A stretch of DNA of 64,000 bases, from positions 94,576,576-94,640,575 of the forward strand of contig NC_080042.1 in the NCBI RefSeq assembly GCF_012489685.1, read 5' to 3'. Positions 20,255 through 33,600 of the stretch are shown piece after piece. Position numbers and translations under genes: made by a program. Source of the DNA: Lotus japonicus (Eukaryota; Streptophyta; Magnoliopsida; Fabales; Fabaceae). A model generated the notes under the pieces. The model was given only the letters and a program-made list of their open reading frames with translations. It was not told the origin of the DNA and did no database searches. Positions within the stretch are counted from its first letter, which is position 1. Each line of letters starts with the position of its first letter.

Positions 20255-23200
20255 CTAAATTCTCGACTTGAAGGCTTCAAGCTGAACCCCAGCAGCAGCA
20301 ATCCTACAATCCAAGCTTTGCTTCATACGCTGTTCCGCTGCTACTTCTTTAGAAAGTTGAGATGTCGAGAGCATCACACCCGTGCACTCAGCAGCCAGCG
20401 TATTCAGTCGCGAATTCACGGCTGGGCCTTCATCAATCAACATAGCCTTTTGCTTCTCGAGTCTGGCTACCTCCCTGTGAAGCTCATCTAGTCGAGCATC
20501 AACACTCGACAACTCAGCTGCAATAAGGGTCCTCCTAGCAGTCAGCTTGAGAACCTCTTCTTTTGCGGGCAATAGGCCATTGGTATTGGAAGCCACTTGT
20601 GCCTTTTTAGTCTCAATAGATTGCTCCACTGCAATGGCTTTGTCAAGTGTGGCCACAATATCGACCACGAGAGTTTGCAATTCGACGAGAGCATCTGCCT
20701 GAATTTGATCAAGTTGTTGGCTTAAGAGAAAGGCAAGCAGTTCTTTCACTTCTTGGCCTAATTGAGGATTGACTCGGACACTGCCAATGAAGCCAGCATC
20801 GAAAACCAGCCCTTTTAACTTAACGAGAGCCGCTTCAATCCGGCTATCATCGGGCACCCCACCAGACTGAGCAGTCTCAGCAATTTCAGCTTGGCGCGGC
20901 GGAGACTCGAGATCCAAAGTACCATCAAAGAAGCTCTGGAAGATGGAAAGAGGATCCTCGACCAAAAGAGCACTGAGCTTTTCACTAGAAGTATGAGAAG
21001 AAGCAGCCGTCTTAGAAGAAGCTGAATCCCCCTTAGCATGAGGTGAGATCAAAGCGGCTCTAGCGTCTTGTTGAAATCGCTGAGGAGAAAGTCGAGGCTG
21101 TTGAGGGGAAGCTTGAAGCGGTCGAGGAGAAGGTTTAGAATGAACAGAGGCCAGAACATCAGCCTTGGGTGGGGGCATTACGCCAATCACTTGGTCAGGC
21201 TGAATGATTGGACCCTCACCACCCTGCACTTCATCATGTGGCATGCTTTCTTCACGAGCAGGGGAAGGCAGGTTTTGCATACCCTGTGGAGGAAAATTAG
21301 AAAGGTTATCTCGACATTCTTTAGTATAATAGGGTTCACAACCAGGATGTTGCCAAGCAATTGGTTTCGAGTTAAAATAGAATGTCAGTTTGTCCCACAC
21401 AGGGTCTGACTCAGTAGAGTCTAAACTCGAGCTAGAGGACTCTAAATCGCTCGAAGAACTAGATAGGGCAATTGGTGAAGGTTTATAAGAAAACCACGTG
21501 GCCCGAGGTACAGCCATTTTAGACATGCCAACCCTCTAAAGAATCAAAGTAAAAATGATTGAGAAAGAGGAAAAGGAAGCAAATTGAAACAAGATGTGAG
21601 TTAATGATTTACCTTAGGGCCAGATGCTCTGAGGGGACTGGAGCTGGTTGAACTCTTAGAATGGTGGGAAGAGGAGCTGCCAGATTTGCGACTAGACCTT
21701 TTCCCGGAGGTCTTCTTGGATTGAGCCATCTCGACAGGAATTGGTATAGTACCTTGAAGCAGAGGATTAGAAGCCTGCTCATCAACACCTTGTTCAACAC
21801 CTTGCTGTACTTCCCCACGTTGACTGGCTGATTTAGCCGGGGAGGGATTTCCCACAGAAGATTCACCAGCGCCTTTAGCCCTCTTTTGGCTCGCAGAAGT
21901 AGTTGGGGTGGCTCCCCGTTTTCGACTCTGAAACAAAAGCAAATGATCACAAAGATATACACGTCGAGTAAAAGTCAGAGTTTCACAAGGTTCAATATTA
22001 CCTTAGGAATCTTGAGCTTATCAGCCAAGGCAACATCATCATCATCATCATCCTCCACTTCGACAATCGCAGAGGCCACCCGAGGAGAAGCCTGAGGGGT
22101 CGGTCGAGGAATTGGTTCAGCTACAAAAAAAAACAAAGGAGGATTAAGCCATAAATATCGCAAAGATGCCAGGTCGAAATGATTACCTTGACCAATAAGC
22201 GATTTTATCGATATGTGGTTGAAGATTTCAACCGGCACATGGAGAGGATAATTCCATAGGTAACGCTTGGTCCAGGTCACCCGCTTCCGAGGGGGCAGTG
22301 CACTGTGGTAGAAGTTTTTGATACTTACATGATCAACCCACTTAGGAAGCACTACCGGAAAAGCCAAAGCATACTTACAAGTAGGCAGTGGTGGGAACCT
22401 AAAGCCAGTTTTTCGAATAATAAAAGAAAGACCGTCCTCGTCAGAAGGAAAGTTCAATCGGGTTTTCTTGGCTTTAGCTTCCCACATTTGCCTGAGAACT
22501 TGAGCTGCTTTGGCAACCGTTTCCTGAAGTCGAGGACCCGGAAAGTACACTACACCGAAGAATTGTTGAAAAGCGTTGATCTCAGATGTATGCATACCTT
22601 TGGTTTTCTTTGGGGCCTGTCTCTGCAAAAGAAAAACGTTTGTTATGCGCTGGAAGCAATCCTCAATTGGCGTCGAAATATCATGCCAATAAGCATACCA
22701 CCACGCCTTAAACGCCTGGGTGACGTAAAAGGATGGAGCGAAACTGAAAGGACTAAGACCAAGTAGCTCCTCATCGTTATAGTAACCAATGGTAGTGTCG
22801 AAAACACTACGTTTGGTGATGGTACCAGGATAGAGGATGAGGGATTTGTCGAACAAGGTATTGGGCAAATCTTGACTCAGCCCAAACTGTCGAGACACAA
22901 GCTGAGGATTGTAACCGCAAAGAGTAAAATCATTACTGGCGAAGTTGATGGTTAACACCCTGGGAGACAATATAGTCTGCCAAAGCTCGACTTGGTGTTG
23001 AGAAAGGTTTTCCGAACCGGGAAGATTAGGATATGAATTCCTTAGCCACCGAGGGCCGTAAGAGGGTTTGTGATACGGTGCAAAGCTCGAGCGGAAACGT
23101 TTCAGCTCGAAAAACATGGTGAAATACTTCTTAAAGTCAAACTCGAACGTGGAGGCATCATAAGGAGGGGTGAGAGCTTCAAGCCTGAAAGCGTCGATCC

Positions 23201-24215
23201 TTGTGTTGGACACCACAGGAGGAGAGTTCTTGGCTGGAAGAGATGGTTCGAAAACCGCATTCATCCAAAGCTGAAGAAGCCAGAAAGGACCAGCTGCATT
23301 CAAAGACGCCACTTTAGGATCTCGAATATCGGCGATTGCTTCATTGATCATTTGGTAGAGATTACCGAGCACGAGCCTAGCCATGGCGATAATTCGACCC
23401 TCGTGCAACAGATTGGCTAAAGGAAGAAGTTTAGCCGGAATTCTCAAAGATTTGGTGCAGAACACATAGGCAGAAAGCCAATACAGTAGAAACGCGACAT
23501 GCTCAGCATCGGAGACTTCACCATTCTCGACATAATGATCTTTAATAAACTTACTGAAAGCAATGTTGTCTGTCGGAATGACGATAGGATCAGTGGGAGC
23601 AGCAGAAGAATGATAATCGTCACCCACCACCCAAAGGCCAGTGATGGCAGCAACATCGAGAAGAGTAGGAGAAAGCATTCCAAAGGGGAGATGAAAGCTA
23701 TTGGTGGACCGCTCCCAAAAGAAAAGAGAACTCAGAAGCATGGCAGGGTTGTAAGTAATCGGCGACCTCGATAACTGAATGAGGTCGAAAATGCCAGTCA
23801 CTTTCCAATGCCCAGACTTACTGGCCTCCACCCTGTTGAGCCATCTCAGATAGGCTCCTTCACCAGCAGACGGGTTAGGAGGCGCAGACCTGAAAGTCCT
23901 TTTGGGATCTTTCAGAAAAGGGAAGCGGTAAGAAGGTTGGAATGCAAGAATGAGCTCATCCCCACGAATGCTGGGGTGAAAATGCTCGTAGTCCTCAGGG
24001 AGACTGTTAGGCCTGCCCTTCTTCGCCTTCTTCAAAGGGCCCAAAATGGCACATAAATTGCCATTCACAGAAATAGGAATAAATACCTGGGATTTCCAGA
24101 TAGCCCGTTTCTCCACGTCATACGGCGGATCTGGAATGGGAGTACGCTTGGCTTCATTCACCTCACAAGCAGCAGCCAAAGGGATGACATTGTCAGAGCC
24201 AGAACCAGAAGCCAT
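20255..24215 (-). CDS. Antisense four-exon PMD (plant mobile domain) gene, copy 2
   Basis: Exons (minus strand): 24215-22187, 22120-22002, 21927-21613 and 21535-20255. All introns are GT-AG with phases 1, 0 and 0, and the joined CDS is 3744 nt (1247 residues). The start is ATG 24215 (MASGSG, context CCATGGC). Exon 1 encodes a plant mobile domain, also called aminotransferase-like, with the hallmark phrase LPFGMLSPTLLDVAAITGLW near residue 185 and WxVTGIFDLIQLS before it. Exon 2 has an Asp run. Exon 3 is Ser/Lys-rich with basic clusters (SQKRAKG, KRSSRKSG) that could be nuclear signals. Exon 4 ends in a long coiled coil. PMD proteins are known from host MAIN/MAIL1 and from transposons; the role here is unknown. 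Intron 1 happens to be open in this copy, but not in copy 3. Confidence 0.8.
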
Positions 24216-24371
24216 GGAAATGTTCAGAGAATACACCGGGAGAACAGAAACCAAACGATGGAAGGCGGTCACAAGCAAAATCAGGCAAAAGTTTAAGTGT
24301 TCGAAAGCTTGAGGATTTGAAAGCGCGAGTGACTGAAGAACGGTAAAGCTTGAAGAAGGCCAACAATGGCG

Positions 24372-24379
24372 TATTTATA
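24372..24379 (-). promoter_or_regulatory. TATA box of antisense PMD gene, copy 2
   Basis: TATAAATA on the minus strand, 157 bp upstream of the ATG at 24215 and inside the element, about 335 bp before the 3' LTR. The same box is found at 39427-39434 in copy 3. It implies an internal promoter independent of the LTR. Confidence 0.55.
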
Positions 24380-24699
24380 GGCAAGTGAATAGTCGGACGT
24401 GAGGCTGCATTACAGGGTGATGCATAAAATTTTTGAAATCCAACGGTTATTTTATTATATAACCGCAAACCCTAATGAAAAGGCTAGGAAAAGGCCATGA
24501 TTACTCTAAAAGTAGAGACGGCACACGGCAGACGAGGTCAGACGCTAAAGCCTCTGATTGGAGCGAAAGTCAAACGATTGGATATCTGATGGGACTTGAA
24601 ATCAGAAAAGGAAAAGTCGCGAACAGCCGTCAAGGTCCGTCGAAATGCACGAGCGAAAAATGCTTGATCTCTCCAAGGACTGGTAGTCGAGAATCAACA

Positions 24700-24714
24700 T
24701 TTTTGGGGGGCATC
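24700..24714 (+). other. Polypurine tract, copy 2
   Basis: TTTTTGGGGGGCATC lies directly before the TG of the 3' LTR, in the position where plus-strand DNA synthesis is primed. The same tract is at 39755-39769 in copy 3. Confidence 0.7.
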
Positions 24715-25490
24715 TGTTGGCCCAATATTTTGGCCCAAGAAAGAAAAACGCATTCAGCCCAAAATACTCAGAGTAGTCGAATTCTGACTAGAAGGAAGGA
24801 AAAGGAAAATGCACTAAGTTAATGGGGCAGCCAAATTCGACAACAACAATTACTACTAAACACAGGCACATGTAACACGTGCCACATTGACCAAGTCAAA
24901 TTCTCCCCACGATGGTCGAAAACGTGGCCAAGAAACGGTTGAGGCAGTTGAGAAACACGACCCTCACCACTACGCATGAAACTTCCGGAACAAGCATCAG
25001 ATCGTGGGGAATCAGACCCACTAACCCGACCAACAAGGAAGAAAACCGCCAGGGACACGCGAGACATGGAGCTCTATAAATAGGAAAATCTGATTCAGAA
25101 AAGAGGTTCCCAACTCAAACTCTGAAAAATTCACCAGAAAGCTTTAATGTCCGCATCAATGAGACTTCGAGAGCAGAACGTGATGATGGAGGAGTATGTT
25201 GCAGAACCAACGCTTTAATTTCCTTACATTTCAGTTCGTTAATTCCCAGTTTTTATGTGTAGCTTGTTTTGTCGAAATTTGCTTTCATGCTATTTTGGTT
25301 TGCTTGACTATTGTGTAATCGACTCATATTCAATAAAATCCAGTTTCGTTTAAAGTTGTTTATTGTTGTCGAAAATACATCCGTCCACACACAACACTTT
25401 GGCAAAGCGTTTTCTCAAAAGGACCCTGAAATTTAAACTTCCTTTAGTCGAACTAAGAGGATATTTGTTTACCAAAAATCCGTGTAAACA
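24715..25490 (+). repeat. 3' LTR of copy 2
   Basis: 776 bp, TG...CA, followed by CTATC (25491-25495). It matches the LTRs at 733 and 39770 rather than its nominal partner at 11104. Confidence 0.92.
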
Positions 25491-26031
25491 CTATCTATCC
25501 TCATCAGTCACTATCTTTTGGATTAAAGATGTAGACATACACAAGAAAAACTGGACAAGTATATACCTCTGATGTAGACCTCTCACTTGTATATATAAAC
25601 ACATTATTATACACACACTTCCAAGGTTAAAGGAACAATCTACTTTACCATAAGCCATAAAAGAAGTAAAAAAAACTACAATCTCATTTTTTTCAGAAAC
25701 TCAAAGCAACGTCTCACATACACTTTTCTTTTTTATATTATTATTACTTTTTAATTTTCTATCGTATCATATTATATATTACATTTATTATTTTATCTCT
25801 CTTTCTAATATAATTATCTACGGATTAAAATCTCATGTCCCAAATATGTCATATTTTTCTGTTACACTAACAAAATTTTATCATGTTTGTTGATTAAATA
25901 GAGGTATGACCGATATAATTCTTATAAAATGGTAGATTAACTCTCACTCGTAAGCTGGTTTTTAGGATAGAGTAGACTTACATGAAATTTATGTTATCGA
26001 CACCCGCATTGGATGTATATGAAACATTCTA
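25491..26031. repeat. Right host flank, first representation
   Basis: This stretch is a near-identical duplicate of 40546-41088. The two differ only in run lengths at several homopolymers (for example 'aagaaaaactgg' versus 'aagaaaactgg', and 'ttaccataagcc' versus 'ttaccaataagcc'). It ends at the gap exactly where the other copy continues 'acattctagaaaa'. Most likely it is redundant assembly of one locus. No gene is seen. Confidence 0.85.
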
Positions 26032-26131
26032 NNNNNNNNNNNNNNNNNNNNNNNNNNNNNNNNNNNNNNNNNNNNNNNNNNNNNNNNNNNNNNNNNNNNN
26101 NNNNNNNNNNNNNNNNNNNNNNNNNNNNNNN
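26032..26131. other. Assembly gap (100 N)
   Basis: Exactly 100 Ns. The sequence jumps from the right flank of the insertion back to the last 18 bases of its left flank. Confidence 0.99.
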
Positions 26132-26149
26132 AAATGTGACAAAGCTATC

Positions 26150-26926
26150 TGTTGGCCCAATATTTTGGCCCAAGAAAGAAAAACGCATTCAGCCCAAAAT
26201 ACTCAGAGTAGTCGAATTCTGACTAGAAGGAAGGAAAAGGAAAATGCACTAAGTTAATGGGGCAGCCAAATTCGACAACAACAATTACTACTAAACACAG
26301 GCACATGTAACACGTGCCACATTGACCAAGTCAAATTCTCCCCACGATGGTCGAAAACGTGGCCAAGAAACGGTTTGAGGCAGTTTGAGAAACACGACCC
26401 TCACCACTACGCATGAAACTTCCGGAACAAGCATCAGATCGTGGGGAATCAGACCCACTAACCCGACCAACAAGGAAGAAAACCGCCAGGGACACGCGAG
26501 ACATGGAGCTCTATAAATAGGAAAATCTGATTCAGAAAAGAGGTTCCCAACTCAAACTCTGAAAAATTCACCAGAAAGCTTTAATGTCCGCATCAATGAG
26601 ACTTCGAGAGCAGAACGTGATGATGGAGGAGTATGTGCAGAACCAACGCTTTAATTTCCTTACATTTCAGTTCGTTAATTCCCAGTTTTTATGTGTAGCT
26701 TGTTTTGTCGAAATTTGCTTTCATGCTATTTTGGTTTGCTTGACTATTGTGTAATCGACTCATATTCAATAAAATCCAGTTTCGTTTAAAGTTGTTTATT
26801 GTTGTCGAAAATACATCCGTCCACACACAACACTTTGGCAAAGCGTTTTCTCAAAAGGACCCTGAAATTTAAACTTCCTTTAGTCGAACTAAGAGGATAT
26901 TTGTTTACCAAAAATCCGTGTAAACA
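26150..26926 (+). repeat. 5' LTR of copy 3
   Basis: 777 bp. It differs from the 3' LTR at 39770 by two extra T residues near 26375 and 26387 and a missing T near 26637, all in short homopolymers. The following primer-binding site (from 26930) has an extra C. Confidence 0.92.
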
Positions 26927-27042
26927 AATTGGCACACCCCAGTGGGACCATTTTTGTGAAAATTAAGTTTTACAGAAGTGTTTGTGTGTTTTGTTTGCTG
27001 CATGCTATTTGGTATTTGCTACTTGCCTTGATTGTGATTTAT

Positions 27043-30000
27043 ATGCGCCTGAGAAGTGGTAAGACTATAAGTATGGCAAGCAATCGAGGAAGAACCTCCC
27101 CTCAAGGATCTAACGTGGGTAATCAGAGTAGTCCCGGGGGAAGTAGTGGTAATAATAATGAAGAAGTATCTACTGGAATGGGGCATGGCACCAGTATGCC
27201 AACCCAGAATGTGGCAATTTCTGCAGTTGCAGAAATGCCTGTATCTACATCAGTACAGGCACAAATCGTTCCAACGATTACGAGGGACATGCCTTATGGT
27301 ATACCTGCATCTATGATGCAAGGCATACAAGCACGTGTTCGACGTTCCCTGAAAATGTTCCCCCATTCAGCATACCCCCTTTTGGGGCAAATGGAACAAT
27401 GTTAAACTTGGGAAGTCGAGTTAGTCCCCCTATTCCTGGATCTAGTTCACAAATTTATTTATCTACAGGTATGAATAATGGTTCACTTCAAGCCATTAGG
27501 CAGCAAGTAGATGATAGTAACCATGAAATGGTTAACATGCTATCTCGACAGATAGGTGAGCTAATCAACCCTGTGCTCCAAAATAATAATGCCAATAATC
27601 AGCATTTGGCACGACAGATGGATCGTTTGGCAACAGCCCTGGGGGCACCAGTCGAAGTCCAACCGGCACCAGGGATTAACCAAATCCCGTTGCCTAACCA
27701 TGTCCCTGCCCCGGCGCGCTATCAGGCGCCGCAACACCAAGAGATGAGGGCAAACCCTTTGTACGAGGCAGTGCAGCCACCATTGCAAAATGTGTATATG
27801 GTAAACAGGGAAGAACACACTGATGGTGTGCTAGAAAGAATTCGACACCAGAACGCTGGGGGCAACAAAATGTTGCTGCTGTGGTGGAGCAATTGTTGAA
27901 CCAACATGGTTTCAACGTGGGTTTCGCGAATAGACCCCATTTTGTGTCAGCCTTTACAGAGGAGGTTCTCGAATCAGAACTTCCTCGAGGCTGGAAGGTC
28001 CCCAAATTCACTAAGTTCTCAGGGGATTCAGGAGAGTCCACAGTAGAACACATAGCCAGGTACCAAATCGAAGCAGGGAGACTTAGCCATCAATGAGAAT
28101 TTGAAAATGAAGTACTTCCCGAGTTCTCTAACCAAAAATGCATTTACCTGGTTCACCACCCTCGCTCCTAGGTCAGTCCGTACATGGGCCCAGTTGGAAA
28201 GAATTTTCCATGAACAGTTCTTTAGGGGAGAGTGCAAAGTAAGTTTGAAAGACCTGGCTAGTGTCAAAAGAAAGCCAGCAGAGTCTATTGATGATTACCT
28301 AAACAGGTTTAGGATGCTTAAATCTCGATGCTTCACCCATGTTCCTGAACACGAGCTAGTTGTCTTAGCCGCTGGTGGTCTAGAGTATTCTATTAGAAAG
28401 AAGATCGACACTCAGTATATTCGAGATATGTCTTTACTCGCAGATAGAGTGAGGCACATCGAAATGCTAAAGGCCGAAAAGTCAGAGGAAAGGGCCAAGA
28501 CCACTAAGTGGCCAAGAAGGAGAAGGTAGCGTACATAGATGCGGATTCAGTAGGTCAGAATCCATGTGTCTATCGAGAAGTCCCTGCGGACGTCGATTTG
28601 AATGACGTCAATCTGGCTGAACTTCAGCCAGGGGATCCTTATGTGTGTAAAGCATTGAAACCACGAGAAAACAAGCTTGGGGAGGAAAATCCCAAGAACA
28701 CGATTCCTGCTGTAAAAACTTATACTTTTGATGTGGCCAAATGTGATGCAATCTATGATATACTTGTGTCTGATGGTTTGCTTGTGGTCCCCAAAGACCA
28801 AAAACTTCCTTCTCCTGAACAAAGGAAAGGGAAGAAATATTGCAAATATCATAACTTTTTTGGTCATTGGACCTCACAATGTGTTCGTTTCAGGGACCTC
28901 GTGCAGGGGGCATTGGACTCAGGAAGGCTCAAGTATGACGAAAAAGCCAAAAGTCAAATGAAGATTGACTCCGACCCACTGCAGGTAGCTGAAGCCAACT
29001 ACGTGGAACCTTTCTACATTGGCATGGTTGACATTTCCGAGAAGCTGAATCTGGGCCTGACACTCGAGGAGGCAAAGGAGGAAAACACGGCTGTCGAAGA
29101 ACCAGACGTCGTGAAAGAAGTGAACTTGGAAGAGGCTTACCCCAAGGCTGGAGAAACCCTTGTCGAGTTTCTATCCCGCAGCAAAGACGGCGAGAGGGAG
29201 GTTATGTTGTGCCCTCGATGCAGCGCTGTTTTCGACAAATCCGCAGCCAAGGCCTATCAAGATTCAGAAATGAAAAGGCATTATCAGAAGAAGGCTCCTG
29301 TATCCAGGAGACTGAAGTACCCTCACGAGGAGTGGGTCGAAAGAGACCAGGAACTCGATGGCCATAAAGGCCAAAAAACAAGCAGTAAAGACAAAACCTA
29401 CCTCCCCAATGCTGGATTGCCAAGAAACCAATGGTTCAGGCCAACGCCTCCAAGGCCAAAACCATACCCTAAGTGGCAGAAAATCGACTTAGGCCAAGGA
29501 TCCTCTTACATCAACAATTCCCGTGTGTCACGAAGCTACTCCTATGGCTCTGAGAACTACTATGCCCCTGAACAGATGACCAGGACTCAGTTCAGGCGTT
29601 TTTTGAGGAAAAGGAAAGCTGAGAGGGAAAGAGGTGGCAAGTTCCGTTCACTATGGGACATAAAGCCAGAAGATAACTCTCGCAATGAACCTAATGTGGC
29701 GTCGATTATCAACCAGCTGGATCACGCCATCAAACAGGGAGCAACCATACCATCAAATCCAGCTAAGGAAAAAGGGAAGAATGTCGTCGAGGATGAGGAT
29801 GAAGACATGCTCGAAGATTTCGACGACAGTGAGGGAGAAGAGCTCAACATCATCTGCATCGTGTCCATCCTACCTGCAGAATTCGATAGAATCTCAGAGG
29901 TCACTGAAAGTGAGGAAGACTACTATGTCGACGACGAACCAGATGACAATCCTTTGTGTTATTATGTGATGCAGAGAGGATCCGTCGAAGATGAAAGAGC

Positions 30001-30670
30001 TATCTTCCAAAGGCCAACCGAGCAAATGAAGAGCCATTTGAAACCGTTATTTGTTTGGGCCAGAGTCGAGGAGAAGGGTGTTAACAAAGTCCTTGTCGAC
30101 GGGGGAGCTGCAATTAACCTCATGCCCGGATTTATGCTCAAGAAGTTAGGAAAAACTGAAGCGGATCTAATCTCACATGACATGGTACTTTCCGATTATG
30201 AAGGAAAGACAGGTTCTTCCCTAGGGGCAATCATGTTGAACATAACCGTAGGAACAGTAGCCCGTTCCACATTGTTCATTGTAGTCCCTTCGAAGGCCAA
30301 TTACAATTTGCTGCTAGGAAGAGAATGGATTCATGGCGTGGGGGCAGTGCCTTCAACCTTACACCAACGTATATCCATTTGGAAGGCTGATGGAGTTGTC
30401 GAAAATGTACAAGCAGATCAAAGCTACTATTTAGCAGAAACAAGCTACGTTGGTAAGAAGAATTTCGAGAAGAGTTTAGCCACAATTGCTCCTTTAGACA
30501 CAGTGGCTAGCCAGTACTTCAACCCCTACTCAGAGTACTCAGTAACGTTGGACCCCATCCGGGGCCTAAACCTCAATGAAGCATGTAAACCTGATGCCAT
30601 GAGTGGATGGCACAGTGATGAAGAGAAAGACGCCACTGATGGGTGGCAAGCCAATGATAAAGATGATTAA
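27043..30670 (+). pseudogene. Retrotransposon gag-protease, copy 3, four apparent frameshifts (probably sequencing errors)
   Basis: It is the same polyprotein as the intact ORF at 1625-5254 but interrupted by one-base changes near 27328 (GG to G), 27858 (run of six G to five), 28077 (GG to GGG) and 28513 (AAA to AA). From about 28508 to the TAA at 30668-30670 the frame is open and matches copy 1, including the zinc knuckle and the DGG protease. The changes are all homopolymer-length, cluster at the contig end, and sit beside a matching intact copy. I therefore read the gene as probably intact in the genome. Confidence 0.8.
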
Positions 30671-33600
30671 TTCGAGCATGGCTCGAATTTCGGCTTACGC
30701 AGCCGAAAACAAAATAAGAACGGCCTTGGAGGCCGAGAGGATGGCCAAAGAAATGGCTATCGACGAAGCTAATGTCTCAATCCTGCCTGTCGAATTGACA
30801 CCTCAGGAGGAGACAACAACAAACAAGGATGATACGTGCATAGAAGTAAACAAGCAGAGTGCCGAGGGATGCGGATTCGAGGACCTTTGCAATCTGAGGC
30901 TAGATTACATCTATGATGACGGCCCATTAGGCTTCGAGAAGCCAGTGGTCGAATTGTCCAAGAAAATGGAAGCGCAAGACCCTTTAGAAGAAGTAGACCT
31001 GGGTGATGGCTTAGAAAAGAGGCCAACGTATATTAGTGCTCTCATTGACCCGGAGCTAAAAGACAGGATGGTGAAATTACTCAAGGAATTCAAAGACTGT
31101 TTCGCTTGGGATTACGATGAAATGCCCGGCCTCAGTCGAGAAGTGGTGGAATTGAAGTTACCCATCAAAGAAGACAAGAAACCAGTCAAGCAACTGCCCA
31201 GGAGGTTCCATCCAGATGTGTTGGTGAAAATCAAGGAAGAAATCGAAAGACTCCTCAGGTGTAAATTTATCAGAACAGCTCGATATGTGGACTGGTTAGC
31301 CAACGTGGTTCCAGTAATCAAGAAGAATGGGAAGATGAGAGTTTGCATAGATTTCCGAGATCTTAACGCTGCCACTCCAAAAGACGAGTATCACATGCCT
31401 ATTGCTGAGATGATGGTGGATTCAGCTGCAGGTCACGAATACTTAAGCTTGTTAGATGGTTACTCAGGCTACAACCAAATCTTCATAGCAGAAGAGGACG
31501 TGTCGAAAACAGCTTTTCGATGTCCTGGTGCCTTAGGGACATACGAGTGGGTGGTCATGCCATTTGGGTTGAAAAACGCTGGCGCGACCTACCAAAGGGT
31601 AATGAATACCATTTTTCATGATTTTATAGAAACCTTCATGCAGGTTTATATTGATGACATTGTGGTGAAATCCCCATCACGGGATGACCATTTGTTGCAT
31701 CTAAGGAAATCCTTTGAGAGGATGAGAAAATATGGCTTGAAGATGAATCCCCTTAAATGTGCCTTTGGTGTTATTGCAGGTGATTTTTTGGGTTTTGTGG
31801 TGCACAAAAAGGGCATCGAAATCAACAAAAATAAAGCTAAAGCCATTCTCGACACAAGTCCACCAACCAGCAAGAAGCAACTACAATCGTTATTGGGGAA
31901 GATTAACTTCCTAAGGAGATTCATTACCAACCTCAGTGAAAAGACCAAGTCATTTTCTCCGCTTCTTCGACTAAAAAAGGAAGATGTGTTCCGCTGGGAG
32001 GCAGAGCACCAAAAGGCATTCGATGAACTCAAGAAGTACTTGTCCAATCCACCCGTAATGGTACCACCCATCAAGGGGAGGCCAATGAAGCTGTATATTT
32101 CTGCCACAGATGAAACCATCGGGAGCATGTTGGCTCAAGAAGATGAAGATGGCAACGAAAGAGCCATATTTTATTTAAGTAGGGTGTTAAATAGCGCAGA
32201 AACTCGATACACTATGATCGAGAAATTGTGTCTATGCCTATACTTCTCTTGTGTAAAGTTGAAATATTATATAAAGCCAATCGATGTAATGGTTTTTTCT
32301 CATTATGATATAATAAAGCACATGTTATCCAAACCAATCTTGCATAGTCGAATTGGTAAATGGGCTTTAGCCCTAACCGAATATTCATTAACTTACACCC
32401 CATTAAAAGCGATTAAAGGGCAGGCGGTTGCTGATTTCTTGGCAGATCACACCATGCCTAGAGAGATCATAACCTATGTGGGCATACAGCCTTGGAAGTT
32501 ATACTTCGACGGTTCCAGCCATAAGAATGGAACTGGAATCGGGATGTTTATCATGTCCCCGCAGGGCATCCCCACTAAATTCAAATTTAGGATCAAGAGT
32601 AATTGCTCGAACAATGAGGTCGAGTATGAGGCACTGATATCAGGCCTCGAGATCTTGCTAGCGCTCGGGGCAAAGAATGTTGTCGTGAAAGGAGATTCTG
32701 AGTTGGTAGTAAAGCAGCTTACCAAAGAATACAAGTGCGTTAGTGAGCATCTAGCCAAATATTATGTGAAAGCGAGCAATTTGTTGGCTAAATTCGACGA
32801 AGCTGGAATAGGACATGTTCCTAGAATAGAGAACCAAGAAGCCAATGAATTGGCGCAGGTTGCTTCTGGGTATATGATAGACAGACTAAAGTTAACGGAG
32901 TTAGTCAAGATCAAAGAAAAACTGAGTCCTTCAGATCTCGACATTATGGTCATTGATAATCTAACTCCTGACGATTGGAGAAAGCCAATTGTCGAATACC
33001 TGCAGAATCCAGTGGGGTCAACTGATAGAAAAGTCAAGTATAGAGCTCTAAGTTACACCATTTTGGGCAACGAGTTGTTTAAAAAGAATGTCGACGGCAC
33101 ACTGTTGAAATGCTTAAGCGAAGACGACGCATTTATAGCAGTATCAGCTGCTCACGATGGCCTGTGCGGTGCTCACCAAGCAGGGGCCAAAATGAAATGG
33201 ATTCTATTTAGACAAGGTTTGTATTGGCCAACTATCATGAAAAATTGCATCGAGTACGCAAAAGGTTGTCAAGATTGCCAAAAACACTCAGGAATCCAGC
33301 ATGTGCCAGCTAGCGAGTTGCACTCTATTATCAAGCCATGGCCTTTTAGGGGATGGGCAATAGACTTAATTGGCGAAATTCACCCAGCTTCATCAAAGCA
33401 GCACAAGTATATCATTGTGGCAGTCGACTATTTCACTAAATGGGTCGAAGCCATCCCACTACAAAACGTAACACAGGAAACGGTGATCGAGTTCATACAA
33501 AACCACATTGTATATCGATTTGGATTGCCAGAGTCCATTACAACTGACCAAGGCACGGTGTTTGTAGGACGCAAAGTGGCAGCCTTCGCAGAATCTTGGG

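Larger units (their letters stand above)
11104..25490 (+). mobile_element. Tat-type LTR retrotransposon, copy 2 (apparently chimeric)
   Basis: A full-looking element from a 768-bp 5' LTR to a 776-bp 3' LTR. The two LTRs differ by 12 substitutions, a 9-bp deletion and a 1-bp indel, whereas the 3' LTR matches the LTRs of copies 1 and 3. The left flank ends ATATA (11099-11103) and the right flank is CTATC, so there is no matching TSD. Differences from copy 3 are frequent up to about 20.15 kb and rare after it (mainly near 22487, 22585, the poly-A of intron 1, and 24330). The left part is thus an older, distinct insertion joined to the right part of the young one, either by recombination or, more likely, by misassembly. 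Confidence 0.85.
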
